Positions 14,031 to 14,808 of a stretch of 14,808 nucleotides of DNA are shown in pieces. Below the pieces are notes generated by a model, which was not told the origin of the DNA, searched no databases, and worked only from the letters and a program-made list of their open reading frames with translations. Each line of letters starts with the position of its first letter. Positions within the stretch are counted from its first letter, which is position 1. The position numbers and the translations under genes were made by a program. The DNA comes from Susulua sp964590995 (GTDB lineage Bacteria; Omnitrophota; Gorgyraeia; Duberdicusellales; 4484-171), in contig CAZPYY010000022.1 of the NCBI GenBank assembly GCA_964590995.1, positions 1 to 14,808 of the forward strand, given 5' to 3'.

Positions 14031-14058
14031 ATTATACCCCTTTTTCCTGAGTAATCAA
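14031..14058 (-). promoter_or_regulatory. Putative sigma70-type promoter of nadE-folK-panC-nadX
   Basis: The minus strand has TTGATT (14053-14058) and a perfect TATAAT (14031-14036) separated by 16 bases. The -35 overlaps the lgt stop codon. The -10 ends only 8 bases before the nadE ATG, so a transcript starting at the usual distance would begin at or within two bases of the start codon, giving a leaderless mRNA. An AGGA between the two could instead serve as ribosome-binding site for read-through from lgt. The two uses are alternatives. Confidence 0.45.
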
Positions 14059-14807
14059 GCAGACCTTCTTCTCCAGCGGAAGAAGAAGAAAATGCTAATA
14101 ATTATCGAGACTAACGCCGCAAATTGCGAAGTAGAAAGAGAGAAAATTTCTCCTCGAAGATCTCCTCGATAAAACTCTATAATAAACCTAAAAATCCCAT
14201 AATAAATACCATAGGAAAGCAAAATCTGGCCGTCAAATCTCTTGTATTTCTTAAAAATCAAGAGTAAAAAAAATATTAAAAACAGAAAAAGAGCAGAAAT
14301 CAGCTGGGTAGGGATGACTTTTGCCCCCAAAAGGCCAGCCGGAGATTCCAGAGGGAATAAAATCCCCCAGCTTGAATCTGTAGGCTTTCCGTAACAACAC
14401 CCATAACAGAAGCAACCAATTCTTCCCAAAGCATGCCCTAACGGAATACCTAAAGCTACAATATCTGCAACCCTTAGGAAATTGATTTTGTACTTTTTAG
14501 CCAAAATAAGAAGCGTTAAAATACCTGAGATGATCCCTCCGTAAAAGACAAACCCGCTGCGGCTTAAAATAACGCTAAGGGGATTACTTAGAAACCACCG
14601 CCACTCTACCAAAATATAAACTACTCGCGCCCCTAAAAAACCCCAGACCAGGGTCCAGAAAAAAATATGTGAGAAAATCTTTCCGGAGATGCCCTCTTTA
14701 TCAGCTTGGTTTTTACAGATAAGATAAGAAGCAATTACACCTAAAAAGACAAAAACTCCGTAGGTATATATGGTAACTGGTCCTAGCTTAAACAATTCCG
14801 GAAACAT
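14055..14807 (-). CDS. lgt: Prolipoprotein diacylglyceryl transferase
   Basis: This inner-membrane enzyme transfers diacylglycerol from phosphatidylglycerol to the lipobox cysteine of prolipoproteins, the first step of lipoprotein maturation. The 250-residue protein has about seven hydrophobic segments. The Lgt signature GHALGRIGCFCYGCCYG (124-140) with the conserved arginine R129 is present, and so are FVFYGGIISG (86-95) and FRFIIEFYRGD (206-216) with the essential E/R pair. The start MFPELFKLGPVTIYTYG is a typical Lgt N-terminus, and its ATG is one base from the right edge. An earlier start outside the window cannot be strictly excluded. The signature has the cysteine-rich variant CFCYGCCYG. 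It is followed by nadE after 32 bases. Confidence 0.95.
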   Translation of the reverse strand: MFPELFKLGPVTIYTYGVFVFLGVIASYLICKNQADKEGISGKIFSHIFFWTLVWGFLGARVVYILVEWRWFLSNPLSVILSRSGFVFYGGIISGILTLLILAKKYKINFLRVADIVALGIPLGHALGRIGCFCYGCCYGKPTDSSWGILFPLESPAGLLGAKVIPTQLISALFLFLIFFLLLIFKKYKRFDGQILLSYGIYYGIFRFIIEFYRGDLRGEIFSLSTSQFAALVSIIISIFFFFRWRRRSA

Positions 14808-14808
14808 T

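Noticed and set aside
1..14808. Mobile element, phage or defence island
   Set aside because: No transposase, integrase, recombinase, restriction or toxin motif was seen. Genes are collinear housekeeping or envelope genes.

Overview
The window is a compact, AT-rich stretch of bacterial chromosome in which every supportable gene lies on the minus strand, so transcription runs from the right edge to the left. The gene content points to a diderm (outer-membrane) bacterium: an ExbB/ExbD proton-channel pair, a secreted TPR protein, a type IV pilin-like membrane protein and a prolipoprotein-modifying enzyme (Lgt). L-aspartate dehydrogenase (NadX), which needs no oxygen or flavin oxidase, would suit an anaerobe. 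The overall style (short overlaps, pilin-like protein with an AFFAAQ segment, long TPR protein next to ExbBD) reminds me of uncultivated lineages such as Omnitrophota. That assignment is an inference and was not tested by any search.

Layout in the direction of transcription. (1) 14807 to about 10328 is a cofactor cluster: lgt, then nadE, folK, panC and nadX, packed with gaps of 6 to 32 bases or with overlaps. A promoter-like sequence lies across the lgt/nadE junction. Two of the genes (nadX, nadE) belong to NAD synthesis, one to pantothenate/CoA and one to folate. (2) 10230-7441 is uvrA, preceded by a 97-base gap with a weak promoter-like sequence framed by a 10-bp inverted repeat. (3) 7429-4994 is a large secreted TPR protein only 11 bases behind uvrA. 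(4) 4881-2402 is an envelope block: exbB, exbD, a one-TM protein in the usual TonB/TolA position, a small membrane zinc-ribbon protein, a small winged-helix protein and a PilX/GspK-like pilin. The gap ahead of exbB carries two inverted tracts of 7-base tandem repeats around a good sigma70-like promoter. (5) 2321-1 is an RNA-biology block: tRNA-Ala(CGC), the 16S rRNA methyltransferase RsmE, the tRNA methylthiotransferase MtaB, and the start of an RsuA/RluB-type pseudouridine synthase cut by the left edge.

The individual enzymes are mostly standard housekeeping. The least conventional part is the region from about 7430 to 2400. There a TPR protein, an ExbBD motor, an unrecognised TonB/TolA-position protein and three small uncharacterised or loosely classified proteins sit in a row, together with unusual palindromic and heptamer-repeat DNA. 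No CRISPR array, transposase, phage gene or clear Rho-independent terminator was found. No gap between genes exceeds 300 bases.
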